Below, in pieces: positions 32,930 to 43,669 of a stretch of DNA of 64,000 nt (its first letter is position 1; each line of letters starts with the position of its first letter). A program made the translations under genes and the position numbers. Below the pieces are notes generated by a model. That model had not been told where the DNA came from. It made no database searches and worked only from the letters and a program-made list of their open reading frames with translations. Source of the DNA: Nectonema munidae (Eukaryota; Nematomorpha; Nectonematoida; Nectonematidae); the NCBI GenBank assembly GCA_030549495.1, contig JAUIRK010000894.1, positions 1,116,001 to 1,180,000 on the forward strand. The letters run 5' to 3'.

Positions 32930-33240
32930 GGTGATTTTGTCACATCACATAAAAAACCTGAAAGCTTGATTTTATGTAATAAATACAAAAGTGGAGTTGA
33001 TTATTTCAATAGAGTGCCTAGAGACTTCACTAATTACAAATACAGTAGAAGATGGACGGAAACCGTTGAATTTTCAAGATATAGTGGTTAAAACTCATCA
33101 GTCACTTTTAAGCACAGCTGTCCTAGCAATGCATTTCCTATACAGAAATGAGGTAAAAAAGTTTTTTAAAAACTTCTTCACGGAAGCTTTGTTTTATTTA
33201 AATGAACGTTTGTGCTAATATTAATCAAATGTCAAGGCCA
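32930..33240 (+). pseudogene. Older piggyBac transposase fragment
   Basis: Forward translation gives SGVDYFNRVPRDFTNYKYSR followed by RWT, then stops. This is clearly the same region as GVDSFNRMAREYTCYKPSRR in the neighbouring intact gene, but diverged and frameshifted. It also carries N in place of the usual D after 'GVDxF', so both belong to the same subfamily. It is probably an older tandem neighbour or a nested insertion target. Confidence 0.75.
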
Positions 33241-33244
33241 ATCA

Positions 33245-35532
33245 CAAGTTTCTTTTTTATTATATGTTCCCTCTAGGATTCCCAACATTCAAAAGCAGTT
33301 CTTCAAGATGATACTGTTCAATTATTGAATTTCTTTTTAGAATGAGGGGTACTAGAAAATGTTTTTACTCTGAGTGAATCATTGTGCTCTAATTGTCATT
33401 CAAGTATTATATTTGCTTTTTTTACTGTTCAGCCAGATTTTATCAAAAACAAGAATAGTATCGTTATTCTTATTTTCAGTTTTTTTTTAACTTTTTGTTA
33501 GACTTATGTTCTTTTTTGTAATAAACTTTTTAAAATTAAATTTTTGTTTTGTGTTTTTTTTAGTGAAACTGATATTTTTGACATTTCAAAATCCATTTTC
33601 ATTGAATTGAGTTTTATTTTAGGAAAATATACCAATATTGATTTGATTTTTTATCTTGCACTGTTCTTTTTTTTTGAAAATCTGATCACTTTTCACGCTC
33701 ATTTTTTTCCTTTCAGAAATTCTCTGTTTTTATAAATTGTGTTCTCAGTTCCTAAAAATTCATTTTTATATAGTTACTTGTAGATACAAATTATATGAAA
33801 AACGTATGAAATATGGAATCAGACGAAAACTAAAAATTATCAAACCTAGATGGCGTTAAAATTTATCTTAAAACTGCGTTTTGTGATGGTTAGAATGTTC
33901 TTAGACAATTATGAAGTAGGCACTTTTACTTATTATGCATGGAATTTCACTCATGCTCTTTTAAAATCGAAATTTAAAAATTTCAAAAAAAAAGATTTTT
34001 TTGGTAGGCAGAAAAACCTCAAAAAAAATGGAGTCTGTGAGATTAGGAATATTTTGAAATTGACATCTACTTATGCCTCACAAAATGAGACAAAATTATA
34101 TAGTAATCATTTGGTACGTTATATATATTTTATTACAAGAAAAAACACATTGAAAATGCTGAATGGAGTAAAAAGCCTATGTGTGGTAAGCGAAGGTTAA
34201 AGAACACTAAAAATTACAATGCAGTGAAGCCTACTTTTTGATTTGCATCAGTTACATTACACTAAACAGTCCGTTAAGCAGTGATAGTGGAAGAAGATTT
34301 TGTGTAGGACCATGCTGCTTGGTGCATAAAATGCAAACATCATAAAAATGTCAAACTAATGTTGGAGTGGGTCAACAAGTCTGATGAAGCACATGTTACA
34401 TGTCACTTGAGATTCATCGCAACCGTGGTAAGGGATGAGGACAAAGAAGATCGCATGTTTGGTATATTCAAATTTGATAACACCTACAACTTTCCAGAAG
34501 CTGATACAGATGTTGAATTGATCCTTCTGATGATGCTTCTAGTAGAGGTTCCTATTTCACAATCTGACATATTTCCATAACATCCATAGTGATCAAGCAT
34601 GGAACATTTTTGCGAAAAGATCTAGTCAATGACGCAAAATTCTCTGCTCTGGAAGCTAGTATGGCGAGAAGATCAATTAAAAAAGCAAAAAGACTATACA
34701 TTACATCAAACCCCTACATCGCTATTTCGGTGATGCTCTCATCTTATGAACACATGTGCACAACAAAAATACAAATGATAGAAGTTCACTTATATGCAGT
34801 ATACATTTGTCGAGTAGTATTGTTTTAGGAAAAGGCAAAATTAGTAAGGGTAATTTCGAAGTTAAAAAGAAAAATCAAAAAGATTGGGTCTAGGATTAAA
34901 AGTTATATTAAAAATAAGTTATTACAATTTGCAATGCATATTTATAGTTACAATATACAAGCAAATTCATGACAAATATGTTTTTGTAATTTGAATAAAG
35001 TATATATGCATTTCTTGTTTTTTTATATATAAATTTACCATGAGGTTTTACAATTACAACATAAAAATAAAGTATGACCCTTGCAAATGTATGGTGGGTG
35101 GCGCATTAAACCAACTTACAAATAAATTCGCCGCACTTTCTTGTTCCCCCTTTTCTACGCTATACTACTAGGTGACAGTCTCTATTTCTATCTTGTATAA
35201 AAATAAGGATAAACTGTGATTGAATGAAAGTATCCCCCCTTAATACAGTTCACGCCATAAAGTGCCAAAAATCTGATAAAAGCAACCTTTTCATGTTCTG
35301 CATAAAAAGTTGGAAACATAAAATAACTAGAACAGCTGATTTCATGTGTTTTTGATTCTTGAAAAATATTGTATTTGGCTTCTTTAGATAAATTTATGGT
35401 AGAGTGAGTATTTATGTTTAATTCGAAACTTTGGCTTTCTCTCCATCTTTCTAGCGTTTTTATAGTAGGTAAATGCTTCCGTTTTTTAGAAAAATAGCTG
35501 AAAAACCTATATCCAAATTTCAATCCTTTCGT
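33245..35532. other. Mostly AT-rich DNA with one unassigned coding-like stretch
   Basis: A plus-strand stretch at about 34340-34580 reads like decayed coding sequence (VTCHLRFIATVVRDEDKEDR then MFGIFKFDNTYNFPEADTD) and is followed by an open frame at 34589-34828. I cannot name the family. It may be an old transposon gene. The minus-strand open frame at 35188-35604 is likewise unassigned, and its start overlaps the hAT MITE at 35541. Confidence 0.4.
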
Positions 35533-35540
35533 TACCAATA

Positions 35541-35819
35541 CAGAGTCCGCGCTACCTATTAAATTGTGAGGTACAAGCCCCCACCCGCCCCAGCTAATTT
35601 TCAAGCTACCCTAAAAAATTTTTCATTACCCTAAAAAAATATGACAAATATCTTGCATTCATGATAATATCTTTCATGAAAATGTAATGTGTATAGATAT
35701 GGCTTGACAAATACATCATATGTTTTCTTTTCGCCTTGAGGCAGATTAATCTGATAGTTCAAAAATTAGCGCCCCAATGAAGCCCCCCCCCCTAAAATTT
35801 TTGCTTAGCGCGGGCATTG
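35541..35819. mobile_element. hAT MITE, 279 bp, perfect 8-bp target duplication
   Basis: TACCAATA flanks it on both sides (35533-35540 and 35820-35827). The ends CAGAGTCCGCGCT and, inverted, CAATGCCCGCGCT form imperfect terminal repeats of the hAT 'CA...TG' type. The interior is non-coding, with a C-run near 35783. The intact duplication suggests a fairly recent insertion. Confidence 0.85.
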
Positions 35820-35829
35820 TACCAATATC

Positions 35830-37243
35830 ATTAATATGGTATATTAATTAGTTTTTAGACAATAATAAATATTTTTCTGGTAAAATTAAAAGCAGATGTT
35901 TCAGTCAAATATGTTTCATTGAAATAATTTTTATAATTAGGGATTGAAGTTGCCAAACTGTGTCTGAATGTCCTTCTGTTAGTGTAGGATTCATCAAAAA
36001 CACAAAATATTCGTACTTTAGCATTAAATAAAATGAGAAATTTAATGAAATCGCTTAAAAATTTTCAAATATGCCCTTCTAAAAACAGACACACTTGCAC
36101 AATTCGTAAAGAAGTATTTTGTTAGAATTGTATGCATATACAATCTGGATAATCCATAGCATTTGGCATGAAATTGAATCATTACACTCCTATATTCTTA
36201 AAAAAGGATGCAGATGTTAACTTATTTTTATTTTGAGATGCACTCATCCAAAACTAGTTTTAGTGGCAATTTATTTAAAATACAAAAATTGTTCTCACTG
36301 GCGGTATAAATTTTTATCTGTGATATTACTAATAATAATTGCTGATACACACTTTTTTTTTATATATATAAGCAACTCCATTTTCTGGATCAGGCCTCAA
36401 GTTGCTTAGGTGGTCGTTAATTGGCATTCTTTTTTTTTACTAAATTATGAAAATTTTATAATTATAATTTTCATTAATTATACTATACTAACCAAGTTGC
36501 TTAATTTTTGACGTGATTTGATGAAGCCTGAACCTTTATAGCAACTCAGTTGCTTATTATAAAAACGCTGTACTAAAAGAAAAAGTGTTTCAAAAATTTT
36601 TGCCTCGGTCATCTAAAAGTACACCTTGAAATCGATCGCCTTGAAGAATGGTTTAATGCTCTTTTTGTGCTCTAGATTTGAAAGGAAATGAATTCGCTTT
36701 GAGACTTTTCACAGTGCTTTCGAAAAAAAAGTTACAAAATAGGGATTTTTTATAAACAAAAATACTATGATTTTATCTACAATGAATTTGAATAAAACAA
36801 AAACTAGGGGAACTTTAAAGTGAATTATGATGTGTACAAAGGTATTGACAATTTAAAAATAATACGCTTACATTGCAATATAGAAAATAATAGATTTTTG
36901 TAATGCATACATTATATTATATTATTATATGTCCAAGAATAAGTGTGGAGATTCGCAAATAAAAAATGGATTAAAAACAACAAAACAAAACTTGCATATG
37001 AGCTAGTTTAAAAAAGTAAAAGAGTGAAAATAACAAAAAAGGTGGGAGGATAGCAAGACTAAAATATCATTGGTAAAACCTATTTTTAGTATGTGCGTGT
37101 GGTGAAAATCAGAAGAATTAATGCGAAGTAGGGAGTATTTAGTTGAAGGTGAGGTGTGTGTGTGTGTGTGTAAAATTTTGCCGTATCCGTGCCTACAAAA
37201 TACTAAATACTTGAAAGAAATGCGGAGATAGGTTATGCTTGAG
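35830..37243. other. Downstream flank of the TBC gene, with a fold-back repeat
   Basis: No gene recognised. Around 36366-36570 the motif 'ataagcaact' and the blocks 'ggatcaggcctc' / 'gaagcctgaacc' occur in inverted arrangement, a possible small fold-back element. Sequence immediately left of 37244 would be the TBC gene's 3' untranslated region. No poly(A) signal could be assigned with confidence. Confidence 0.4.
37154..37171. repeat. (GT)n microsatellite
   Basis: About nine GT units, within the probable 3' flank of the TBC gene. Confidence 0.85.
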
Positions 37244-39244
37244 TTATTGTTCTGTTAAGTTTGCATTGTACTCAGATTCGTGATCTTGAGGAGTGTGGTT
37301 TGGTTTGAGAGTTTTGACATGAACATCTTGAAGGTCGTGAATGATATCCGAAAAGGATTTGTTATCAGGAGTGAACATAGAAACGCTTTCGATGCTGTCA
37401 AAGAGAACGTCTTCAGATATGGAGTCTGGGAGTTTGGTTAGGAATTCTGCTAACTGCGAGAAATCCATTTTGATAAGGACTTCTTTGTGTAAACGCAAAA
37501 TTCCGATGGACGCTCTAAAGATAAAGACTTCTCCATCCCTAAAGAATAGGTCCCAGATGCGACAGACGACGTCCAAGGGAAGAGATCTACTGAAGAGGGT
37601 GTAGATCCAATCAGTCAAGTATAGGTCGGGAGTAAGATTCATTTCTTGGAAGTGAAGTGTCAAGTCAGGCTCGTTCAACTGCAAAAACAGGGAAAATGTG
37701 GTGAAATATAGCGCCATTTTGGATCGCATCACCAAAAAAAAGGTAGAGAAGCAGGGAAGGGAGAGGAGATTCGCGAACACCATAAATGCATCGTGGGGCT
37801 CAAGATTCAGCAGGATGATGGCGGCGAGAAAGGACATGCCCTGCACATACCCAATGCTCGGTTGGAAGGAAACATACGCGCACAGCAGGTTGTACAACAG
37901 CTCGTGGTACGGGCCACCCCTTTGAAAGATGCAGAGCGTGGGAAATGTTCGGGAAACGTCGAGGAGAATGAGTTGCGCGAACTTTTCAATATCGGCACAG
38001 TCTTCTTCGCTAGACGGGTAAAAAGCTGACGTCATTGATTTGAAAGAGGTATCACAGTCTGCAGGTACTTGGTTTCTTCTACTCTTGAGGAGGTAGGTGG
38101 CGTAGGAGACTTCGGACACATTCAGAGCATTGCCCACCGCCAACTTCCAAACCTTGCCTCTAACGGAGGAAGGCAAGCCATACCACCACAGGCCCAAAAC
38201 TTTTGGGTGTTGTTTCACGCTCTCCCAACTTGGAATGATTTCATTATTCCAAACTTTGACGCAGTTAGACAAGTACTCTTCTTGCTTCAACTTATCTTCC
38301 AGCTTCTTATCATTGATCTGTCGTTCCACAATCTCCTTCTTTTTGATCGCCTGAATGATTAGGTTGTACTGGACTTTGTGTTTATTTTCTTCTTTCATGG
38401 ACTTGGGCGGAAGGCCTTGAGGTCGAGTTTCCAGAATGAGACCTGTTGTGGACAGCTTGTCTTGCTTGCTGTTACTCTTGGATAAGACGAGCTTATTGTT
38501 TTGATTTTGTTGTGTTTTCAACACTTTATCACCACCAGGAAGTTTATTCATGATATTCAGGGTGTTTATGTGATTTTTGAGAAAAATTTTTAGACTACTT
38601 TCGGACTTGAAAGATCTGGAGGTGTGGGATGTGGTTGTATTTGGTGAGGGTGGAGGATATGTGGAATCGCCTTGGCCACACTTACTGCGCCAGTGAAAAA
38701 TACTTCGCGGCAAAATGCCAGAAATGTTGACTGATTTGAGAAGATTTTTTTGATTTTGAGGCATGCTGCTGTTGTCTCTATGGGAAGAAGGACAGTTACT
38801 CGCTTTAACGACAAAGTCAAAAGCTGATCCCGAAGAATCGTTATCACTTTTGCAAACACAAGCGCAATTTTCATTGACAGTAAATGCGGCTAAATCTTTC
38901 TCATAAGTGCACAAAGAGGAAAAAGAACTAGCCAATGAGGAGAGATTGTCTTTATCTTCGAAAAAGCCTGAAGACAACTGTGATTGCTTTTGAGAAAGGG
39001 TTGAACAGGGTGAGTGCAGGCACTCTCCAATCGCAGAACCTGCTTTAGACACCAAACCAAACTTTTGTTGGAGTTCTTCGATGTCGAGCAAGCTCTCGTA
39101 AAGCAGGCCAGAATCACAGACAGCCAGCTTGTCGTGGATGGCGCATTGCTTTCGCGAAACTTCGTTACCGCCACCCTCACAAATGATTACGGAGTTATCA
39201 TCATTTTCTGCCTTGATGCCATTTTCAGTCCGAAGCGCATCCAT
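37244..39244 (-). CDS. TBC1D12/TBC1D14: TBC1D12/TBC1D14-type Rab GTPase-activating protein, single exon
   Basis: Rab GAP-domain protein of 666 residues. In vertebrates TBC1D14 and TBC1D12 act on recycling endosomes with Rab11, and TBC1D14 restrains autophagy; this role is family knowledge. The first ~265 residues are Ser/Asn-rich and variable. Then come LETRPQGLPPKSMKEENKHK and a charged helical stretch (~295-330). WNNEIIPSWESVK and GLWWYGLPSSVRGKVWKLAV follow, the exact run-in to the TBC domain (~351-624) seen in this subfamily. Both GAP fingers are present: R432 in LDVSRTFP and Q468 in GYVQGMSF. SLPLDVVCRIWDLFFRDGEV and FRASIGILRL are further TBC blocks. The start is the ATG at 39244-39242. 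An in-frame stop lies upstream at 39269-39271, with only a GTG between. No intron interrupts 2 kb, which is notable beside the intron-rich receptor gene. Stop codon TAA. Confidence 0.96.
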   Translation of the reverse strand: MDALRTENGIKAENDDNSVIICEGGGNEVSRKQCAIHDKLAVCDSGLLYESLLDIEELQQKFGLVSKAGSAIGECLHSPCSTLSQKQSQLSSGFFEDKDNLSSLASSFSSLCTYEKDLAAFTVNENCACVCKSDNDSSGSAFDFVVKASNCPSSHRDNSSMPQNQKNLLKSVNISGILPRSIFHWRSKCGQGDSTYPPPSPNTTTSHTSRSFKSESSLKIFLKNHINTLNIMNKLPGGDKVLKTQQNQNNKLVLSKSNSKQDKLSTTGLILETRPQGLPPKSMKEENKHKVQYNLIIQAIKKKEIVERQINDKKLEDKLKQEEYLSNCVKVWNNEIIPSWESVKQHPKVLGLWWYGLPSSVRGKVWKLAVGNALNVSEVSYATYLLKSRRNQVPADCDTSFKSMTSAFYPSSEEDCADIEKFAQLILLDVSRTFPTLCIFQRGGPYHELLYNLLCAYVSFQPSIGYVQGMSFLAAIILLNLEPHDAFMVFANLLSLPCFSTFFLVMRSKMALYFTTFSLFLQLNEPDLTLHFQEMNLTPDLYLTDWIYTLFSRSLPLDVVCRIWDLFFRDGEVFIFRASIGILRLHKEVLIKMDFSQLAEFLTKLPDSISEDVLFDSIESVSMFTPDNKSFSDIIHDLQDVHVKTLKPNHTPQDHESEYNANLTEQ

Positions 39245-39258
39245 TAAGAATAGAGGGA

Positions 39259-39267
39259 TCACTTCAT
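39259..39267 (-). promoter_or_regulatory. Two-codon upstream ORF (ATG AAG TGA)
   Basis: Just 14 nt before the ATG of the TBC protein, and in another frame, the minus strand reads ATGAAGTGA. If it is in the mRNA leader, ribosomes would start, read two codons and stop before the main start. Such minimal upstream ORFs often lower translation. The transcript start is unknown, so the function is inferred. Confidence 0.4.
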
Positions 39268-39479
39268 TTTAAAAGCATTATATATATATATCTAAAAAAA
39301 TTTAAAAAATCATTAAAAGTGATTATTTTAACAAATCTATGTTCTTATAGAAACCAGTTGTCTGATAAGTGCCAATCTTTACTCAGTCCGCTCCCACGAA
39401 TATTTTACCGACCCGAAAGCTTAAAGTAAAAATGGTGAATATTTTTCTCACACGTAAAATATAAAATCATTGATTTTAG

Positions 39480-40218
39480 CCCTCACCTGGTACCATAAGG
39501 TCAATAAGATCCCGGTGGTATAAAAATGGCATAACTTGACTTTTCTTTATTTTGGAAATATGTGAAGTTATGCATCTGTCGCATTATCAGATATATACTT
39601 TAATGTTCAGCGAGAGTATAAAAAATGATTTATACAGTTATTTCAACCAATTCATTTTAAAGTTTACCTTTCTTCAATGATTACAACAATCACTGCATGG
39701 AGAAACCACAAATTTCACAAGTTAGAGACAAATTTTCGACAAAGAAGGATTTGCACACATGTACAGTTACACATAATATAACACAATGGATGAAAAAAAA
39801 TAATAAGAAATTTTAAGTAATATTTTTTTACAAGAACACTAATTAATTTACATTTTCCGCTATCTGATTCTAATAAATTATTTTCCCTATTTAATTATCG
39901 TAATTAAGGAAGCAAAAGCGTAGGGTATAATAAGTAGCAAAATTTTATTTATATGAAATCACATGATTTTTTAAGTTCGATCATAATATTCACGGGCAGG
40001 GGCGGATCTAGAAGTAAATTTACATTGGGCTAATTTTACAACATTCTTAAAAAATCATTGCATATAGAGTATTACTCGTATTACTCAAGAAACATTTATT
40101 CATATCATGTTACGGATCGGAAATACAACTTTCACAAAATTAAATGAATTCTTCCGCACTCTGAATCCGCCATTGAAAGTACCAAATACGTAAGTTTTTT
40201 CATGGTACCAGGTGAGGG
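39480..40218. mobile_element. 739-bp element with perfect 17-bp inverted termini
   Basis: The left end CCCTCACCTGGTACCAT is matched exactly in inverted form at 40202-40218. The flanks are ttag and tcaa, each one base from TTAA, so a worn piggyBac-type target duplication is possible. The CCC start fits that superfamily. No coding sequence. It contains another MITE at 39997-40175. It lies 0.2 kb upstream of the TBC gene start. Confidence 0.75.
39997..40175. mobile_element. Small MITE with CAGGGGCGGATCTAG-type ends
   Basis: The left end caggggcggatctag and the right end ctgaatccgccattg are imperfect inverted repeats. CAGGGGCGGATC-type ends are common among hAT MITEs. No 8-bp duplication remains. 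It is nested in the 739-bp element and related to 15705-15905. Confidence 0.6.
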
Positions 40219-41174
40219 TCAACATTTCAGGGACGAACAGAGGGAAACAACTAATCCATAATATCTCAGGAGAAGGGGCAATCTAAATGCCCTTTTCCCC
40301 TCTAATAAGTTAACCTTGACGTAGAGTGAAGTAGCTCTTAATCGATCAATCTTATTTTCCCTTCCCTATCCTAAGATTAACGCGTTCATTACAACAATAA
40401 ATAACTTATAAAATGAAAACTAAAAATTATTAAAAAAATCCCCCTTTCTAAAAATTTCAAAAATTTGCTGATTTGGTGCACAAAACTTTTAAAATAGGAG
40501 TTAAAAATGTTCTGTAAGGTAAATGCTTCCTCCAATTAGCCCAAAAATAAATAAACATTAACCAGCACTTCAGTCAGCAATATGAACGACATATGTCAAA
40601 AGATTTTAATCCGGTCAAAGATTAGAAGCTAATGTAAAAATTTTTGCAGAGATGGAAGTTATCTTGAATTTCATAATGCGTGAAAACGAGAGACCTAGGA
40701 ACAGGAAGACACAAATCCAAACAAACCAATGCTGTAGAGAGAGTTTGATGCTTAAAAGAAGGTGAGTTTAGTGGAGTAGAAGTGAATATATGAGTAGGTG
40801 TTACTTTAGAGCTAAGTTGTCGAATTAAAGTTTTTAGAGAATAAAACAATACTACAAAAGAAAGAGACTGTTATAATGAAGAGTTCTCAAATCAACTAAA
40901 AATGGATTATTTTATCAATAATAATCATTTGAATAGAACATTTAATATAGATCAATATTTTCGTTGACTCTTTCATTGGGAAACGTAAATTTATTAATTT
41001 AGTCGAAGATTTCAGGAAAGAGCTCAAAATAAAAAAGAGAAAAAACTCGCTTTTACTTTTAAGTGATGTCTTAAAGTAACAACTGTTAGTTCGTAAAAGA
41101 AGCACTAATTAAAGAGAGTAGGAAAAGAACTTTTTGAAATGTACTTTTATGAAAACTTTGGCGTAAGGGAAAAA
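40219..41174. other. No gene recognised
   Basis: AT-rich DNA. The minus-strand open frames at 40622-40849 and 40896-41105 have no family features. The last part may be the decayed 5' half of the LINE that follows. Confidence 0.45.
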
Positions 41175-42470
41175 GTTTTTTGGTTAAAAACAGATGGGCA
41201 GATTATTTTGAAGAACTTCTGAATAGAGTTAATGGTAAAGAAGAAGTCGAAGAAACGGTAAAGGTAGAAGGACCAGAAAAAATAACTGATGAAGCCGAAG
41301 TGGTGCAACAAATTATAAAAATGAAGAATGATAAAGCAACTGGACTTAGTGAGATTAGAGTTGATATGCTGAAAGCAAGAGGATATGAAACTCTCTGTGA
41401 GATGGTGAAACTACTAGCATAGAAACTACTATTTTAGAATGTGGTAATTGTCGTGGGATAAAGTTACTGGAGCAAGGACCAAAGCTAATGGAAAGAATTG
41501 TGGACAAGTGAATCAGATGAGTTGTTGAAATAGATCGCAAACAATTTGAATTTATGTCAGGAAAGATAGATGCGATTTTTGTTACAAAGCAACTGATACA
41601 AAAGAAATTGAAGCAAATGCATCAGTGTTTTGTGATTTTGTAGTCTTGAAAAAGCTTAGGACATGATCCACAGAGAAGTAGTATACTAGTGCTTGCGTAA
41701 AAAAGGAGTATCTGAAACAATGGTTAGACTGGTGCAAGAAATATACAAAAATTCAAAAACGGCTGTTAGAAGCGCAGAAGGGATATGAAGAGAATTTGAA
41801 GTAAAAATGGGATTACATCAGGGGTCGGCATTGAGTCCATTATTATTTACATTAGCTGTTGATGAATTATCGAAGCACTTAAGGAAGGATGGCTTGCAGG
41901 AACTTTTATATGCACACGACTTAGCGATATTGGCAGAAAGAAAGAAACATCTTGAAGAGAGAATTGTAAAATGGGAAGAGAGCTTAGAGAAGTTTGCGCT
42001 AAAGATGAATGCTAAAAAGTCAGAAGTGATATTATGTAATAAAAATGATGATTTTTAATGGCAAATTGAAGATAGACATGGCGAAAAGCTGAAACAAGTA
42101 AAAAAAAACTTTTAGTATTTGGGTACACAAATTTTGGAGAAAGGAAGTTGTGAAAAAGAGGTGTAAGCAAGGATCAATGCCAGCTGATTGAAATGGAGAG
42201 AAGTAAAAAGTTAAGATGACAAAAGATGCCGATGAAAATGAAAGCGAAAATTTACACAACAATGGTAAGACCAGTAATGACATAAGGATGTGAATGATGG
42301 AGATTAAGAAAAAAAGACGAATGGAAATTAGCAGCAACTGAGAAGATGCTTAGAAAAATTAAGGAAATAAAACTAAAAGACCAAAAGAGAACTGAAGTGA
42401 GAGAAAAGACAGGAGTTGGAATAAGTGCATTGGCAGTAGCGGATCGCGGAAAATGAAATAATAAAAACGA
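41175..42470 (+). mobile_element. RTE-type LINE fragment, 5' truncated and decayed
   Basis: Reverse-transcriptase pieces are visible in several frames. KNRWADYFEELLN and IIKMKNDKATGLSEI come first. MGLHQGSALSPLLFTLAVDE and the catalytic 'YADD' position follow at 41910-41920, where it reads YAHD. KMNAKKSEVILC comes next, then the 3' part (VRPVMTYGCE-like, RTEVREKTGVGISALAVADR-like). The GLHQGSALSP and ATEKMLRxIxG-type blocks mark the RTE clade. Stops and shifts are numerous, and the D-to-H change in the active site alone would kill the enzyme. No tail repeat is visible directly at its end. Confidence 0.8.
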
Positions 42471-43480
42471 AATAACATCTTTTGGCTAATGACTGCCCTT
42501 TTTAAAAGAGAATAATTAAAATATTTCATTGTCTTTTATTGAAAATTAATTGATAAAAGCGATTTATTTCACATAATCCAAATTTAAAATTAGATGAAAC
42601 TTTTAGAGATGTTAAAGCTGCCATTCGAAATTGGTGCAATAAAACAGCGAAAAAATAAATCTATTAAACAAACAAGTGAAATCTAATTTTTTTCCACTTT
42701 CGCTTTAATAATTTGTGTAAGAAATAGAAGAACAAAAAGGGTACTTAATAATATAAAAATATTCGTTGATATGATTGGATATAAAATTTTATTAAGATCT
42801 CTTTCAACCAATCAATTTCTATGAAGATTGAGCAAATTATTTTGGATATTTCTTCAAAAAATTTTGACTATTCAAAAATTTTGGATGGGATTGCATAGAA
42901 TTTGACGATTTTCAACCATTCCCACATATTATATTTAATATACACGAGATAAGTGAGCTATCGGTATAGCTAGTTTATATTTTAAAGTTCTTTCAATTCA
43001 TTCTAATACTGATATTTATAATGTATCAATATACGCACATAAGAGCATGACCTCTTATTAAATCGGATCGTTGATTTGAAGCATGTTTTTTTCGTTCTTG
43101 AGAGGTCATTCTTCTCATTATTATTAGGTAAATAGTTAGAAGCTTATTCATTCACTGAAGTTTGTAACAAAAATTATATTTGACAGAAACATCACCCCAC
43201 GCTTCATTTTGCAAGAGTGCAAAAAATATAATTAGACTGTATAATTGTGACGCCATCTGTGGGTGATACACGGGTGATGATATTCTTTACAAAAAGGTAC
43301 TTCGTTCAAAGTCCGGTCTTCATAATACCCATACTGGGACTGGACTAGACTGTCTATAGTTTGAACCTGACCAAACCTAACTTCCAAAACTGGATCATCT
43401 GAGAGCTATACTGTTGAATTAATCTCGAATATTAGGGCACAATCCTGTATTCTTTGTAAATCATATGACATTTAAATCTG
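42471..43480. other. No gene recognised
   Basis: AT-rich DNA. At about 43250 'gacgccatctgtgggtgata' stands out in composition and shares 'cgccatct' with the sequences at 30352 and 33845, possibly a decayed transposon end. Confidence 0.4.
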
Positions 43481-43483
43481 TTA

Positions 43484-43669
43484 GTGACACGCAGTAAAGA
43501 GCAATGGTATCATTTTGCACTGAAAGTCAAACGAAAAAAACTCACAAGTTGGAAGAGATTGAGAGAAGGAGAAGGAAGCAGTGGGGTATGTGGTGGCATT
43601 TGGTTAAAGCGAGATAAAAAAACAAAAGAAGAGAAAAAAACAAGGCTTTGGATGATGATGATGATGATG
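43484..43669 (+). mobile_element. RTE-type LINE 3' tail ending in (GAT)n
   Basis: A short piece with the charged C-terminal coding flavour of RTE elements, ending in six or more GAT units (43651-43669). A (GAT)n tail is typical of RTE 3' ends. It is separated from the 41175-42470 copy by 1 kb, so it may be the end of that copy or a separate insertion. Confidence 0.55.

Noticed and set aside
37341-39247. Several plus-strand and other-frame open stretches of 60-97 codons
   Set aside because: They are shadows of the TBC1D12/14 coding sequence, which has strong homology over its TBC domain.
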